From: Myxococcales bacterium
Lineage (GTDB): Bacteria; Myxococcota_A; Bradymonadia; Bradymonadales; Bradymonadaceae
DNA length: 37,504 nt
Reading direction: 5' to 3'
Assembly (NCBI GenBank): GCA_007119175.1
Contig: SKQC01000390.1
Span: forward strand, 1-37,504
The position numbers were made by a program, and so were the translations under genes. This document shows, piece by piece, positions 17,955-27,176 of the stretch. How positions within the stretch are numbered: the stretch's first letter is position 1; each line of letters opens with the position of its first letter. Under the pieces are notes generated by a model, which did no database searches, was not told the origin of the DNA, and was given only the letters and a program-made list of their open reading frames with translations.

Positions 17955-18014
17955 CCCTCATTTCTCACCAGATGGGGGCCGAGGCGATGCTGAAGTCTAT
18001 TTGCAACGGGCTGC

Positions 18015-18491
18015 TCAGGTCGATTTATCATCAACAGTCGACATCTCCAGCTTTCCGATAATCGTCTGCTGACGCTCAGAGGGGATTTCAAAGGCTTTGA
18101 CCAGGTGTTTCAAAAACAAGCGCTCCTGCTCGACCACCTCGGCGTCGGCCAGGGCAATGCGCGAGGCCAGAAAATAACCCTCTTCGCGCAGCCATTCGGC
18201 CCCTAAGCGCTGGCCAATATCGGCGAAGAACGCCTGAAGTGACTCCGCCACAGGCTCCAGCTCTTGGGCCCGCTCCACGGCGTCCTCGACGTATCGGGCC
18301 ATGGTCTGGTCGCCGCTCCACTCGAGCATATCGAGCACCTCCAGCAATTCCCGCTGCTCTACTTTGCGCAATTCACCGTCGATCGCCTTCGCCGCCGTCA
18401 ACAGATCGATGAGCGCCTCATTTTGCTCCTGGTCGAGATTCGCGAATTTCCGCGACGTCTTCAGATTAGCGATAAATTGAAATACCGGCAT
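18015..18491 (-). CDS. TerB-like protein
   Basis: The 158-aa all-helical acidic protein has no signal peptide. The stretch EALIDLLTAAKAIDGELRKVEQRELLEVLDML is the kind of helix-Asp-helix found in TerB/TerB-like (tellurite-resistance, DjlA-like) domains. A second such unit, LASRIALADAEVVEQERLFLKHLVKAF, follows. TerB domains often bind metal ions through acidic residues and occur in stress-response or membrane-associated complexes; no ter operon partners are near. AGGGA precedes ATG at 7 nt. It is transcribed towards the peptidase gene, with stops 60 nt apart. Family call moderate; cellular role unknown. Confidence 0.65.
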   Translation of the reverse strand: MPVFQFIANLKTSRKFANLDQEQNEALIDLLTAAKAIDGELRKVEQRELLEVLDMLEWSGDQTMARYVEDAVERAQELEPVAESLQAFFADIGQRLGAEWLREEGYFLASRIALADAEVVEQERLFLKHLVKAFEIPSERQQTIIGKLEMSTVDDKST

Positions 18492-18689
18492 ATCTATCGT
18501 CCCTATCTAGGAAATTGGGGTTCCCTGACTCGCCCGTTATAAGAAGCATCTATATCAGAGGACCAAATGGAGTCGAAGGTGCGGGTCGCCACCATCGTTG
18601 CACTTCCACTGAGCCGTGACACATTGCAACAAAACCAAGTACGCTCAGCTCCTACGCTCGTCGTTGTGCACGATATCTGGAGTTTACCC

Positions 18690-21600
18690 ATGTCCTCATC
18701 GCGACGCCTGACACCGATTGCTGTGGCACTTTTCGCCACGGCCATGCTGACCATCCTCGCCTGTGTCGAAGATCCAGACTCCTTTGAAAGCGGCGATGTG
18801 GGAAGTGATAACCATTTTTGCAGCGCCGGAGCAGAGTTTTGCGAAGAGGCCACAGAAGCCGGTGGCGCCTGCATTAATCTCACAAGCGATCCCAACCACT
18901 GCGGTGAATGTGGCCGTCATTGTGACGACGGACCGGAACACTCAATTCCGAGCTGCATCGACGGTGATTGTGAGTTTATCTGCGAGGTGGGCTTCGATGA
19001 ATGCGACGGTCGATGTGTAGACTTCGAATCCGACCCCGATGCCTGTGGAGGTTGTGGCGACGAATTCTCATGCACTCCGGACCAGGTCTGCACTGCCGAG
19101 GGCTGCGATGACGATTGCACTGCAGGCCTTGAGGAGTGCGACGGAGGCTGCGTTGATACCGATAATAATGTCCTCCACTGCGGCGGATGCAATATTGACT
19201 GCGACGAGGGCGAACAATGCTCTGCCGGCGAGTGTCTGCCCGAGGAATGTCCCGGCGACCTCGAATTGTGCGGCGCTGATTGCGTTGACGTGAGCACCGA
19301 CGTCGCCCATTGCGGAGTGTGCGACAATCAATGTCTGTCGGGCGATTGCGAGGACTCACTATGCGACGCCCTTCCCTGTGATGGCGTAGACGGCCCATTC
19401 GGCGGCGGCTCGGGCACGGAGCAAGACCCCTTTACGATCTGTACCGTCGAGCACCTGCAAAATGTGGATACCGAATTAGATGCCCATTTCGCTCTCAGCG
19501 ACTCCGTTGACCTTGAGGGCGTTGAGTTTGAGCCGATCGGCACTGCCGATACGCCGTTTTCCGGCTCTTTTGACGGTCTGGGGCGAGCGCTAAAAAACCT
19601 GACGCTATGGCGCGACGACGTCCCCGACCTGGGCCTATTTGCTCACACTTCCGAAGGTGCGGAGCTGACTAATTTGCGCCTTAAACAGGCAGCGATCTCC
19701 GGCGATTCAAATGTGGGCGCACTCGTTGGCCAAAACCACGGCACCCTGCGCAATATCACCGTTGAAGCAGCGGTCGCCGGGACTGGCGAAAATATCGGCG
19801 GGATGGTTGGCGAAAACCACGGAGCGATTTCTCTTGCCGAGTTGGCGGTGACCGTCGACGCCGATGAGGCCCAATACGTAGGGGGCCTGGCGGGCGTCAG
19901 CACGGCTTCAATTTCGCAATCCTCGGCAGCGGGACAAACCTCTGGGAATGCCACCGTGGGCGGACTTGTCGGAGACCTCCGAGACAGCGCGTCGCTCGAC
20001 GATGTGCAGACCAATATGACCGTCGTCGCCTCCGGCGATGACGCGGGAGGTCTTGTGGGATCACTGGGCGACGACCTAATGATCACCGACTCCACGGCGC
20101 TCGGTAATACGACCGGGGAAAACGCCGTCGGCGGCCTGGTCGGTGTCGCTATCTCCAATGGCGTTATTCGAAATTCACAGGGTATGGGCAACGTCACCGG
20201 CCACGGCGACCACGTCGGTGGACTGGTGGGTTATCTCGGTGGCGACTCCACCATCGACGCCTCCACGGCAGCCGGTACGGTCACAATTCATGACGGGATC
20301 CGCGCTGGCGGCCTCGCCGGCGAAGCGTCGTATAATACGGAAATAATCGACTCTTCGGCATCGGGCTCGGTTCTATCCCTTGAGGAAAACCGGAACGTCG
20401 GCGGGCTGATCGGCTTTAATTCCGGACTGGTAGACTCCTCAAACGCCACTGGCGCCGTTTTCGGCGGCGACTATACCGGGGGGTTGATCGGGCAGAACAA
20501 CGGGACCATCCAGTCGTCTCGAGCCTGGGGTGGCGTCATCGGCCACGGCCGGCGCGTCGGCGGCCTGGTGGGGCGAAATCGCGCCGAGGACGTCGGCGAT
20601 GCCTGCGAGATTCGCGACTCTCAGGCCTCGGGCGCCGTCTTCGTCGTCGGCGGGGAAGAAGAGATCGGCGGACTCGCCGGGCGTCATGGCGAGGGCGAAT
20701 GCCTGATCGTCAACTCCTGGGCCACCGGAAATGTCACGGCCACCGACAGTCGACGCGTCGGCGGCCTCGTCGGTCGTCACGCAAGAGACGCAGAAATCCG
20801 CGACTCCTGGGCACAGGGAGATGTCGCAGGCGATCGAGTCGTCGGCGGCCTCGTCGGTCGGGCGACCGAGGAAGCCCAGATTATCAGTTCCTATGCCACA
20901 GGTTCGGTGGAGGGAAATGACAGCCGCATCGGGGGGCTGGTAGGACGGATGCTCCACGACACAATGGTCGTTGACTCCTGGGCCAGTGGAGATGTCTCAG
21001 GCGACGTGCGCACCGGCGGTCTCGTGGGGCAAATGATCGACAATTCGGTGGTCGAAGAGTCCGATTCCTTCGGCCATGTCAGCGCCAGAGCGCGAGTCGG
21101 CGGCCTCATCGGGCGAATGCACGATGAATCGTCTGTATCGCAGAGTAGCGCAGCCGGCCATGTCGTTGCCGATGAGGAAGTCGGCGGCCTCATCGGCCGA
21201 ATGCAGAATGAATCGTCTGTTTCTGAGGGTAACGCCGCCGGTGAGGTGCACGGACAAAACCGCGTCGGCGGACTGGTGGGCCTGGCCATTCACAACACCG
21301 AGATCGACGACTCACATGCCACCGGCAATGTCTCCGGGGGAAGGTATACCGGCGGCCTCGTGGGGCGGATGTCTGACGAGGCGGCGATTTCGACCACCAC
21401 GGCATCAGGCGATGTCGTCGGCGACGACGTCCAGACCGGCGGGCTCGTCGGAAAGGCCCGCCACCAGACGAGCATCTCCGACTCCCAGGCACTCGGCAAT
21501 CGGGTCGAGGGCACCTCCCGGGTCGGCGGATTGGTCGGAAAACTCCTCAACGGTGCAGAGGTTTCGGACGTCTCGTCGACCGCCGAAGTCGTTGCTGAGG

Positions 21601-22811
21601 AAGGATATGCCGGCGGCTTGATCGGCTATATGGACGATAATTCAAGTGCCATCGCTGCCACCGCCGAAGGAGACGTTGAGGGACATAACAATTATGTGGG
21701 CGGCTTTGCGGGAAGGATAAGAGGTGGCGTTTTCGTCGAAGACGCGACGGCCTCCGGAGATGTCGTGAGCACCGATCACGATGTTGGCGGACTCGTCGGT
21801 CGAGTCACCGGCGAGATTGTCGAATCGCACGCAACGGGAGGCGTCGAGGGCCGAGACCACATCGGCGGACTGGTGGGACGGCTCGACAATTCCGGCACCA
21901 TCGACGACTGCACCGCCACCGGTGAGGTCATCGGCGACAGATACCGTGTGGGCGGATTGATCGGCTATATGAACGACAACGCCGTAGTCTACGACTCCTC
22001 GGCGACAGGCGATGTTCACGGCAAAGACTTAAACGTCGGCGGACTGGTGGGCCGAATGAATGGAGACGCCGAACTGCAGGAATCCTACGCCACCGGTATG
22101 GTTCATAGCGAGGCAGCGCGCGTCGGAGGGTTGGTCGGCTATATGGACGATCACTCTCGAGTCTACGATTCCTTCGCCACGGGAGACGTGGACGGTGACG
22201 ACACCCGAGTGGGCGGTCTCGTCGGCTATATGGACAATGAGGCGAGGGTCTATGACTCCTATGCCGCGGGCCCCGTCCACGGTGAAGGCGATTATGTCGG
22301 CGGACTGGTTGGGCGAATGATCGAGTCCTCACAGGTCCATCGATCCTTTGCCCACGGAGATGTGATCGGCGACAACGAATACGTCGGCGGGCTTGTGGGA
22401 CGCGTCGATGATGACTCCAGCGAAATTCACAATAGCTATGCCATGGGCGACGTCACCGGCGATGATAAGGTGGGCGGTCTCATCGGCGAGGACCGCGGAG
22501 ATATAACCGCCAAATGCTATTCCATCGGCTCCGTCGAGGCCCTCGACGGCGACGATGTCGGTGGATTGGTCGGCAACCGCGGCGGCGATGTCGAAGATTC
22601 ATATTGGGACGAAGACACCAGCAATCAGGAATCCACCAGCGGCGGGGGAGAGCCTTTAGGAACCGAGGAATTTAAGTACGAAGACAATTTCGAGGACTGG
22701 GATTTCGACGATGACGAGATCTGGATCATGCCAGATGACGAAGGTCAATTGCAGGGAATGGGTGGCGACGAGGACAATATCCGCCCACGGCTGCACTGGG
22801 AATTTGATTAA
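18690..22811 (+). CDS. giant GLUG-repeat adhesin-like lipoprotein with Cys-rich N-terminus
   Basis: The 1373-aa product has a lipoprotein signal ending at Cys25 (LTILAC). Four Cys modules (about residues 35-225) follow in the form DxxxCGxCxxxC, e.g. PNHCGECGRHC. After a linker (GPFGGGSGTEQDPFTICTVEHLQNV), the region from about residue 338 to 1305 is a tandem array of about 29-residue repeats with the core VGGLVGR, plus DSxAxGDVxG. I count about 34. This matches GLUG-type repeats known from secreted proteases and adhesins and expected to form a beta-solenoid. An acidic tail closes the protein. Start: the ORF track start 18567 adds a non-signal leader, while ATG 18690 has GGAG seven bases upstream and opens the signal peptide. 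It likely projects from the cell surface; binding partner unknown. Confidence 0.85.
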   Translation: MSSSRRLTPIAVALFATAMLTILACVEDPDSFESGDVGSDNHFCSAGAEFCEEATEAGGACINLTSDPNHCGECGRHCDDGPEHSIPSCIDGDCEFICEVGFDECDGRCVDFESDPDACGGCGDEFSCTPDQVCTAEGCDDDCTAGLEECDGGCVDTDNNVLHCGGCNIDCDEGEQCSAGECLPEECPGDLELCGADCVDVSTDVAHCGVCDNQCLSGDCEDSLCDALPCDGVDGPFGGGSGTEQDPFTICTVEHLQNVDTELDAHFALSDSVDLEGVEFEPIGTADTPFSGSFDGLGRALKNLTLWRDDVPDLGLFAHTSEGAELTNLRLKQAAISGDSNVGALVGQNHGTLRNITVEAAVAGTGENIGGMVGENHGAISLAELAVTVDADEAQYVGGLAGVSTASISQSSAAGQTSGNATVGGLVGDLRDSASLDDVQTNMTVVASGDDAGGLVGSLGDDLMITDSTALGNTTGENAVGGLVGVAISNGVIRNSQGMGNVTGHGDHVGGLVGYLGGDSTIDASTAAGTVTIHDGIRAGGLAGEASYNTEIIDSSASGSVLSLEENRNVGGLIGFNSGLVDSSNATGAVFGGDYTGGLIGQNNGTIQSSRAWGGVIGHGRRVGGLVGRNRAEDVGDACEIRDSQASGAVFVVGGEEEIGGLAGRHGEGECLIVNSWATGNVTATDSRRVGGLVGRHARDAEIRDSWAQGDVAGDRVVGGLVGRATEEAQIISSYATGSVEGNDSRIGGLVGRMLHDTMVVDSWASGDVSGDVRTGGLVGQMIDNSVVEESDSFGHVSARARVGGLIGRMHDESSVSQSSAAGHVVADEEVGGLIGRMQNESSVSEGNAAGEVHGQNRVGGLVGLAIHNTEIDDSHATGNVSGGRYTGGLVGRMSDEAAISTTTASGDVVGDDVQTGGLVGKARHQTSISDSQALGNRVEGTSRVGGLVGKLLNGAEVSDVSSTAEVVAEEGYAGGLIGYMDDNSSAIAATAEGDVEGHNNYVGGFAGRIRGGVFVEDATASGDVVSTDHDVGGLVGRVTGEIVESHATGGVEGRDHIGGLVGRLDNSGTIDDCTATGEVIGDRYRVGGLIGYMNDNAVVYDSSATGDVHGKDLNVGGLVGRMNGDAELQESYATGMVHSEAARVGGLVGYMDDHSRVYDSFATGDVDGDDTRVGGLVGYMDNEARVYDSYAAGPVHGEGDYVGGLVGRMIESSQVHRSFAHGDVIGDNEYVGGLVGRVDDDSSEIHNSYAMGDVTGDDKVGGLIGEDRGDITAKCYSIGSVEALDGDDVGGLVGNRGGDVEDSYWDEDTSNQESTSGGGEPLGTEEFKYEDNFEDWDFDDDEIWIMPDDEGQLQGMGGDEDNIRPRLHWEFD
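19701..22600 (+). repeat. degenerate coding tandem repeat (GLUG array, about 34 units of about 86 nt)
   Basis: The repeat core GTCGGCGG-CTGGTGGGG recurs about every 86 nt (from GDSNVGALVG to GDDVGGLVG in translation). Unit lengths vary by a few codons and the DNA copies are clearly diverged, so the array is old rather than freshly expanded. The later units show a recurring variant GGL(I/V)GYM(D/N) between GGLVGRM units. Confidence 0.8.
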
Positions 22812-22943
22812 TCTCTTTCGATTCGCTCTTAAGCGTCGACGAGCCGGCGTCCACAACGGCAGTTAAGCGCTCGCTGTCAGGTCGAGGCCGAATTTACCGT
22901 CACAAAGTTGCTCCGCAGTCGATTCGGCGCTACAACAGAGCGG

Positions 22944-23072
22944 GCTCTGTATTGTAAGCGTTCAGCCCCCGGGGCCCGCGGCCAGCCTGGCCGCCTTTCG
23001 GACTGCTAGCCCGAAACTTAGGGGCGTACTGGCGCATAACTTCGTCAACCAACTGAACGCTTGCTCTGTATT
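22944..23072. mobile_element. MITE-like structured element with flanking direct repeats
   Basis: GCTCTGTATT occurs at 22944-22953 and again at 23063-23072. Just inside are perfect 10-bp inverted repeats, AAGCGTTCAG (22956-22965) and CTGAACGCTT (23053-23062). The layout is direct repeat, inverted repeat, about 87 nt, inverted repeat, direct repeat. This is what a short non-autonomous transposable element with a 9-10 bp target duplication would leave. Inside are two adjacent hairpins: GCGGCCA-gcc-TGGCCGC (22978-22994) and TTTCGG-N9-CCGAAA (22996-23016). No transposase gene is present. It could instead be a structured RNA or REP-like element. Confidence 0.5.
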
Positions 23073-23095
23073 TGCACCTCTGGACAGCGTCACCG

Positions 23096-24043
23096 ATGTC
23101 TATCCTGTTTCGACACATCCAAATTTCCATCGCCTGTTTGATGGCGTTGCTCATCGCGGTGGGCTGCGGTGACGATCCCGTCACGACGTCACAACCGTAT
23201 TTTGACGAGGCGTCGCCGGAACCGGGCGCCCCCCTGAGCGAATACGAACGTCGCTTTGGCGACTCCCATCTAGTGCGCTACGCCGCTCCTTTTCCGGAAA
23301 ATACGGCGATCCTCAACGATTCCGCCCGCCGAGGCCCGGGACTGCCCTTGATGCTTCAAGGCGACTACTCCATCGAGGCCGACGGCGGATTGCGCATCGA
23401 TGGCGACGGCCCTGACGAGGCCGGAGGCATCGCCACACCCGGCGATGACGCTCGGCTGCCTCAGCGCCTCCGCGACGCCATGGCCGGCAGCGGATTTACC
23501 GCGGAATTCTTCGTCCATACCGGTGGGATCACCATTCACGGTGGTATCTCCAGCCCCGCTCGCGTCTTCGCCATCGGCGAGGGAATTGCAAATAATACGC
23601 TCGTCGGCGGATTTCACGAGCAAGTCGAGGGGGCATTGGAGCTGCAATTTCAATTGCCCGACGCCCACTTCGAGCGAAGAACCTTTATGAAGACGTCGGT
23701 AGTCCGTCACGATCAGGCGCACCACGTAGCGCTGGTCTATCGCCGCGAAGGCGAGCGTCTGGGACTATATGTCGACGGCCAATTGGAGAGCACCGCCGTG
23801 TGGGAACGCCTCGACGACAGTACCCCCCAGCAGATCTCTCAGGCCGATCTTCCGGAAGCGCTATTTTCCACGGTCGGTGACAACGAATTGTTCGTGGTGG
23901 CGAATACTCCTCGCGGCACGACCCGGTATTTCAGCGGCATCATCTACCATATGGCCATCCACGACAGAGCGCACGACGCAGACGAAATCTCGGCAATGAA
24001 CGAACTTCTTCGCCAACGCTACTGCGGCCAGGAAGGATGCTGA
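23096..24043 (+). CDS. LamG-like (concanavalin A-like) lipoprotein, copy 1
   Basis: The 315-aa product has a signal ending at Cys24 (LLIAVGC). The mature domain reads as a jelly-roll of the laminin-G/concanavalin type: FTAEFFVHTGGITIHG, HHVALVYRREGERLGLYVDGQLES and RYFSGIIYHMAIHDRA are typical LamG strands. The C-terminus ends in CGQEGC. LamG domains bind sugars or proteins at the surface; the ligand is unknown. The next gene is a paralog with the same order of motifs. Start: the ORF track begins at TTG 23072, inside the right end of the MITE-like element; ATG 23096 starts at the signal sequence. The stop overlaps the next ATG (TGATG). Confidence 0.75.
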   Translation: MSILFRHIQISIACLMALLIAVGCGDDPVTTSQPYFDEASPEPGAPLSEYERRFGDSHLVRYAAPFPENTAILNDSARRGPGLPLMLQGDYSIEADGGLRIDGDGPDEAGGIATPGDDARLPQRLRDAMAGSGFTAEFFVHTGGITIHGGISSPARVFAIGEGIANNTLVGGFHEQVEGALELQFQLPDAHFERRTFMKTSVVRHDQAHHVALVYRREGERLGLYVDGQLESTAVWERLDDSTPQQISQADLPEALFSTVGDNELFVVANTPRGTTRYFSGIIYHMAIHDRAHDADEISAMNELLRQRYCGQEGC

Positions 24044-25017
24044 TGCACAATCGGTGGCCAACGAAAATCAAGGCGCCAATCTGCGCCGCCATATGGATTT
24101 TGATTTGTCTTTTCTCCGTTGCCAGTTGTATCGACGATCCCGACGAAATTACGACTACCACGCCCCTGCCGCCACACGCTCACGACATGAGCGAAAGCGA
24201 CGACGATCCTCCCGAGGACTACGAGGAGGCGTTTTCCCACTCGTCCGTATTGAGCTACAGCACCCCCTTTTCGGCGTCGCCTCCCATTGTCAACGACAGC
24301 TCCGGTCGCATCCCGGGGGTTCCCCTGAGATTGGCGTCGCCCTACTCTGTCGACGACGATGGCGCCCTGCGAATGGCCGCAGCCGACGAGGGCAACGACG
24401 GCGGTCACGCCTCATCGCAACCGGACGTCGATCTTCCCGGTTATTTTATCCAATATTTAGGTGGCGACTACGATTTTACGGTGGAGTTTTTCGTCCACAC
24501 CGGGGGGATGACCTTCCACGGAGACATGGCCGACGCAGCACTGGTATTTTCCGTCGCCAAACCGGGATCCGACAGCTTTTTGAGCGCTGGCTTCCACCAG
24601 ATCGATGGTGAAATCCATACTCAATTACGGCTGCCCGACCAGACACTCGGCGATCCACTATACGTCAGCAGCTATGATGTATATCTCGATCGCCACCACC
24701 ACATCGCCTTCGTCTACCACGCCCGCTACAACGATATGACGGTCTACGTCGACGGTCACCGGGTCTCCTCGCAGGCATATCACCGCTACTCCACAGTAGC
24801 CCCTCCGGAGCCGCTGGACCGACTTCCCTATCCCCTTTTCGGTGATTTCGATGCCGGTAATCGACTCGCCGTCGGCAACCGACCCGGCCCCTACGATCGC
24901 TACTTCAGCGGCGCGATCTATCACCTCGGCTTTCACGACCGAGCCTGGGACGCAGCGGCGGTCGCGGAGATGAATAAACTGCACCGGGAGCGATTTTGCG
25001 GCTCCGAGGGGTGCTAG
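24043..25017 (+). CDS. LamG-like lipoprotein, copy 2 (tandem paralog)
   Basis: The 324-aa product is a clear paralog of the preceding gene. Shared blocks include FTVEFFVHTGGMTFHG, HIAFVYHARYNDMTVYVDG, RYFSGAIYHLGFHDRAWDA and the end FCGSEGC. A lipobox-type Cys29 follows VAS. GGAAGGA lies six bases before ATG 24043, which overlaps the preceding stop, so I prefer it to the track start ATG 24037. Translational coupling is likely. The two copies differ strongly outside these blocks, so the duplication is old. It is probably a surface-exposed ligand-binding protein; substrate unknown. Confidence 0.75.
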   Translation: MHNRWPTKIKAPICAAIWILICLFSVASCIDDPDEITTTTPLPPHAHDMSESDDDPPEDYEEAFSHSSVLSYSTPFSASPPIVNDSSGRIPGVPLRLASPYSVDDDGALRMAAADEGNDGGHASSQPDVDLPGYFIQYLGGDYDFTVEFFVHTGGMTFHGDMADAALVFSVAKPGSDSFLSAGFHQIDGEIHTQLRLPDQTLGDPLYVSSYDVYLDRHHHIAFVYHARYNDMTVYVDGHRVSSQAYHRYSTVAPPEPLDRLPYPLFGDFDAGNRLAVGNRPGPYDRYFSGAIYHLGFHDRAWDAAAVAEMNKLHRERFCGSEGC

Positions 25018-25193
25018 CTCGGGTTATAGTGCGCAACAGTGCTCCCCTTATCCGAGGATGAACTCTGAGGCGAAATTCTCTATCATGCCCCATGAATTGA
25101 CGCGAAATTACTGCCTCCCGTCAACCCACCCGGCGATATCTGCGCATTTCTGGGTTCGACTATGATTGTCATTGCTACTTCCAGGATTGAGCT

Positions 25194-26975
25194 ATGAATA
25201 ACACCCAAACTTGGCTCTTTAGGCTCCCATTGGCCGTCATTATTTTCGTCTTCGCCGCCTATGGCTGCGTGGGATGTGAAGACGGTATTTCGAGCGGCGA
25301 TTGCGACAGCGACGAGGTGTGGGACAGCGACGCCGAAGAGTGCATTCCCGACTTGACCCAGATCGATGCCGGCAGCAGCGACGCAATCGGCGGGGGCAAC
25401 GGAGGAACAGGTGACGGCGGCCAAACGACCGGCGACGGTGGTGGTGGCACTGAGCCTCCCTGCGTCAATCTGGCCTGCGATCAGGTCGAGTGTCCCGACG
25501 GCCAGACGACGACCAGTCTCTCCGGAAATGTCACCATTCCCTCCGGCGAACTGCCTTTGCCAAACGTCAGCGTCTACGTTCCCAACTCCGAACTCGGCCC
25601 CATCGCCCAGGGGGCCTCCTGTGAGCGCTGCGAGGATATGGTCACCGGCGATCCCCTGGTTCACACCACCACCAATCCCCGCGGTAATTTTTATCTGGAG
25701 GACGTCCCGGTCACCGATAATCTGCCCCTGGTAATCCAGACCGGCAAATGGCGCCGGAAGGTCGAGATCTCCACCGTCGAAGAATGCACGGAAAATCAGG
25801 TCGATCCCGACAAGACCCGCCTTCCCCGCAATCGCAGCGAAGGAGAGATTCCGTCTATCGCCGTGACCACTGGAAATTGCGACGCTCTGGAGTGTCTGCT
25901 GCTCGATATCGGCCTCGACGATGAGGAATTCAGCACCGATGTCGGCAATGGTGCCGTCCACCTTTTCACCGGTAGCTCCGGCTCCACCGGCTGGGCCAGT
26001 TATCCCACAGGTACAAATAGCTTTGACCACTCCTTTAGTTCGGAGACCCGAAACTTCAGCGACGGCACGACGTATTGGAATGATATAGATAACCTGCTCC
26101 AATACGACATGATGCTTCACTCCTGCGAATGCAACCCCTATGCAGACCAAAAATCGCAACAAGCCCGCGACGCACTTCAAGCATATGCCTATGAGGGCGG
26201 ACGAGTCTTTTTGTCCCACTGGCACAATACCTGGCTGGAAGACGGTCCCGCCGATTTTCGATCCGTCGCCGACTGGCGAAGCGACAACTCCGTGGGATTT
26301 AACACGGTCACCACCGCCTATATCGACGAGTCCTTCGCCGCTGGATCGCGAATGTACGAATGGATGGATTACGTCGATGGGCTCAACGCCACCGATGGCG
26401 TCGACATCCATGAGGGGCGAATCACCGTGCAATCCATCAATCCCACGCTGGCGGAGCGATGGTTGTATATTCCCTATCAGGGCACTGACTGGGATCATTA
26501 TTTTGCGTTCAATACGCCCGTCGGCGCCGCCGAAGAACAGGAATGTGGACGCGTGGTCTTCAGCGATCTCCACGTGGCCGCCGGAAACCAGTCCAGCCCC
26601 TCTCATCCCTTTCCCACCGGATGTATTGGCACTGAGCTGAGCGGCCAGGAAAAAGCGCTGATTTATATGCTCTTCGACCTCTCAGCGTGCATCACTGATT
26701 GTGTCCCATTGCGCTGTGAGGATATCACCGGAGCCTGTGGGCTGGAGCCCGACGGCTGTGGAAGCCACATCGAGTGCGACGAATGCTGCGTCGAAGAAGA
26801 CGAGCCCTGCGAGGTCGACGACGATTGCTGCCACAGCTTGTGGTGCGATGACGACACCGGGCTATGCACCGATCGCTGCCGAGATCCCGGCGAGCGCTGC
26901 GACCAGAACTCGGATTGTTGCTCCAACGTCTGCGACGCGACGGCCGGCGATGAGGGCGAATGCATCGAGCTTTGA
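25194..26975 (+). CDS. Cys-rich lipoprotein with carboxypeptidase-regulatory-like domain, copy 1
   Basis: The 593-aa product has a signal ending at Cys25 (FAAYGC) and a Gly-rich linker (GGGNGGTGDGG). About residues 105-195 look like a carboxypeptidase-regulatory/Cna-B-like beta sandwich (SLSGNVTIPSGELPLPNVSVYVPN, TTTNPRGNFYLEDVPVTDN). A middle domain (about 215-510) has strands suggestive of a GATase-1/ThuA-like alpha/beta fold (IAVTTGN, LLQYDMMLHSC, YAYEGGRVFLSHWH); this is inference. The C-terminus has Cys-dense modules with DDDCCHSLWCDDDTGLC and NSDCCSNVC. AGGA lies 9 nt before ATG. Surface localisation is likely. The next gene is a paralog. Confidence 0.72.
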   Translation: MNNTQTWLFRLPLAVIIFVFAAYGCVGCEDGISSGDCDSDEVWDSDAEECIPDLTQIDAGSSDAIGGGNGGTGDGGQTTGDGGGGTEPPCVNLACDQVECPDGQTTTSLSGNVTIPSGELPLPNVSVYVPNSELGPIAQGASCERCEDMVTGDPLVHTTTNPRGNFYLEDVPVTDNLPLVIQTGKWRRKVEISTVEECTENQVDPDKTRLPRNRSEGEIPSIAVTTGNCDALECLLLDIGLDDEEFSTDVGNGAVHLFTGSSGSTGWASYPTGTNSFDHSFSSETRNFSDGTTYWNDIDNLLQYDMMLHSCECNPYADQKSQQARDALQAYAYEGGRVFLSHWHNTWLEDGPADFRSVADWRSDNSVGFNTVTTAYIDESFAAGSRMYEWMDYVDGLNATDGVDIHEGRITVQSINPTLAERWLYIPYQGTDWDHYFAFNTPVGAAEEQECGRVVFSDLHVAAGNQSSPSHPFPTGCIGTELSGQEKALIYMLFDLSACITDCVPLRCEDITGACGLEPDGCGSHIECDECCVEEDEPCEVDDDCCHSLWCDDDTGLCTDRCRDPGERCDQNSDCCSNVCDATAGDEGECIEL

Positions 26976-27046
26976 TACGATCGCCGAGATCGACGGCAAT
27001 GGTGTTCTTAAGGGACGAAGATGAAATTCAGTTCCAATTGCCGTAT

Positions 27047-27061
27047 CATTGCGTCGCAATG
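27047..27061. promoter_or_regulatory. perfect dyad CATTGCG-T-CGCAATG, possible operator
   Basis: A 15-bp perfect inverted repeat (7 bp + 1 + 7 bp) lies in the 201-nt gap between the two Cys-rich paralogs, about 115 nt before the next ATG. The size fits a binding site for a dimeric regulator. No similar copy was noticed before the other lipoprotein genes. Confidence 0.3.
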
Positions 27062-27176
27062 CCATTGTATCTGTGCAGGTCAGCCGGACGTGTCAGCTCG
27101 CACCATCCGGCGACACCGATGATTTTGAAATGCTAATTTAGCGTCGACATCCGCCGCCGAAACAGGAAACCCCACC

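Noticed and set aside
23063-23095. Upstream extension of the LamG copy 1 gene (ORF track start 23072)
   Set aside because: It would begin with TTG inside the right end of the MITE-like element; ATG 23096 starts directly at a signal peptide.
22930-23184. Minus-strand 84-aa ORF covering the MITE-like element
   Set aside because: It opposes the LamG gene and lies mostly within the structured element; no RBS and no recognisable domain.
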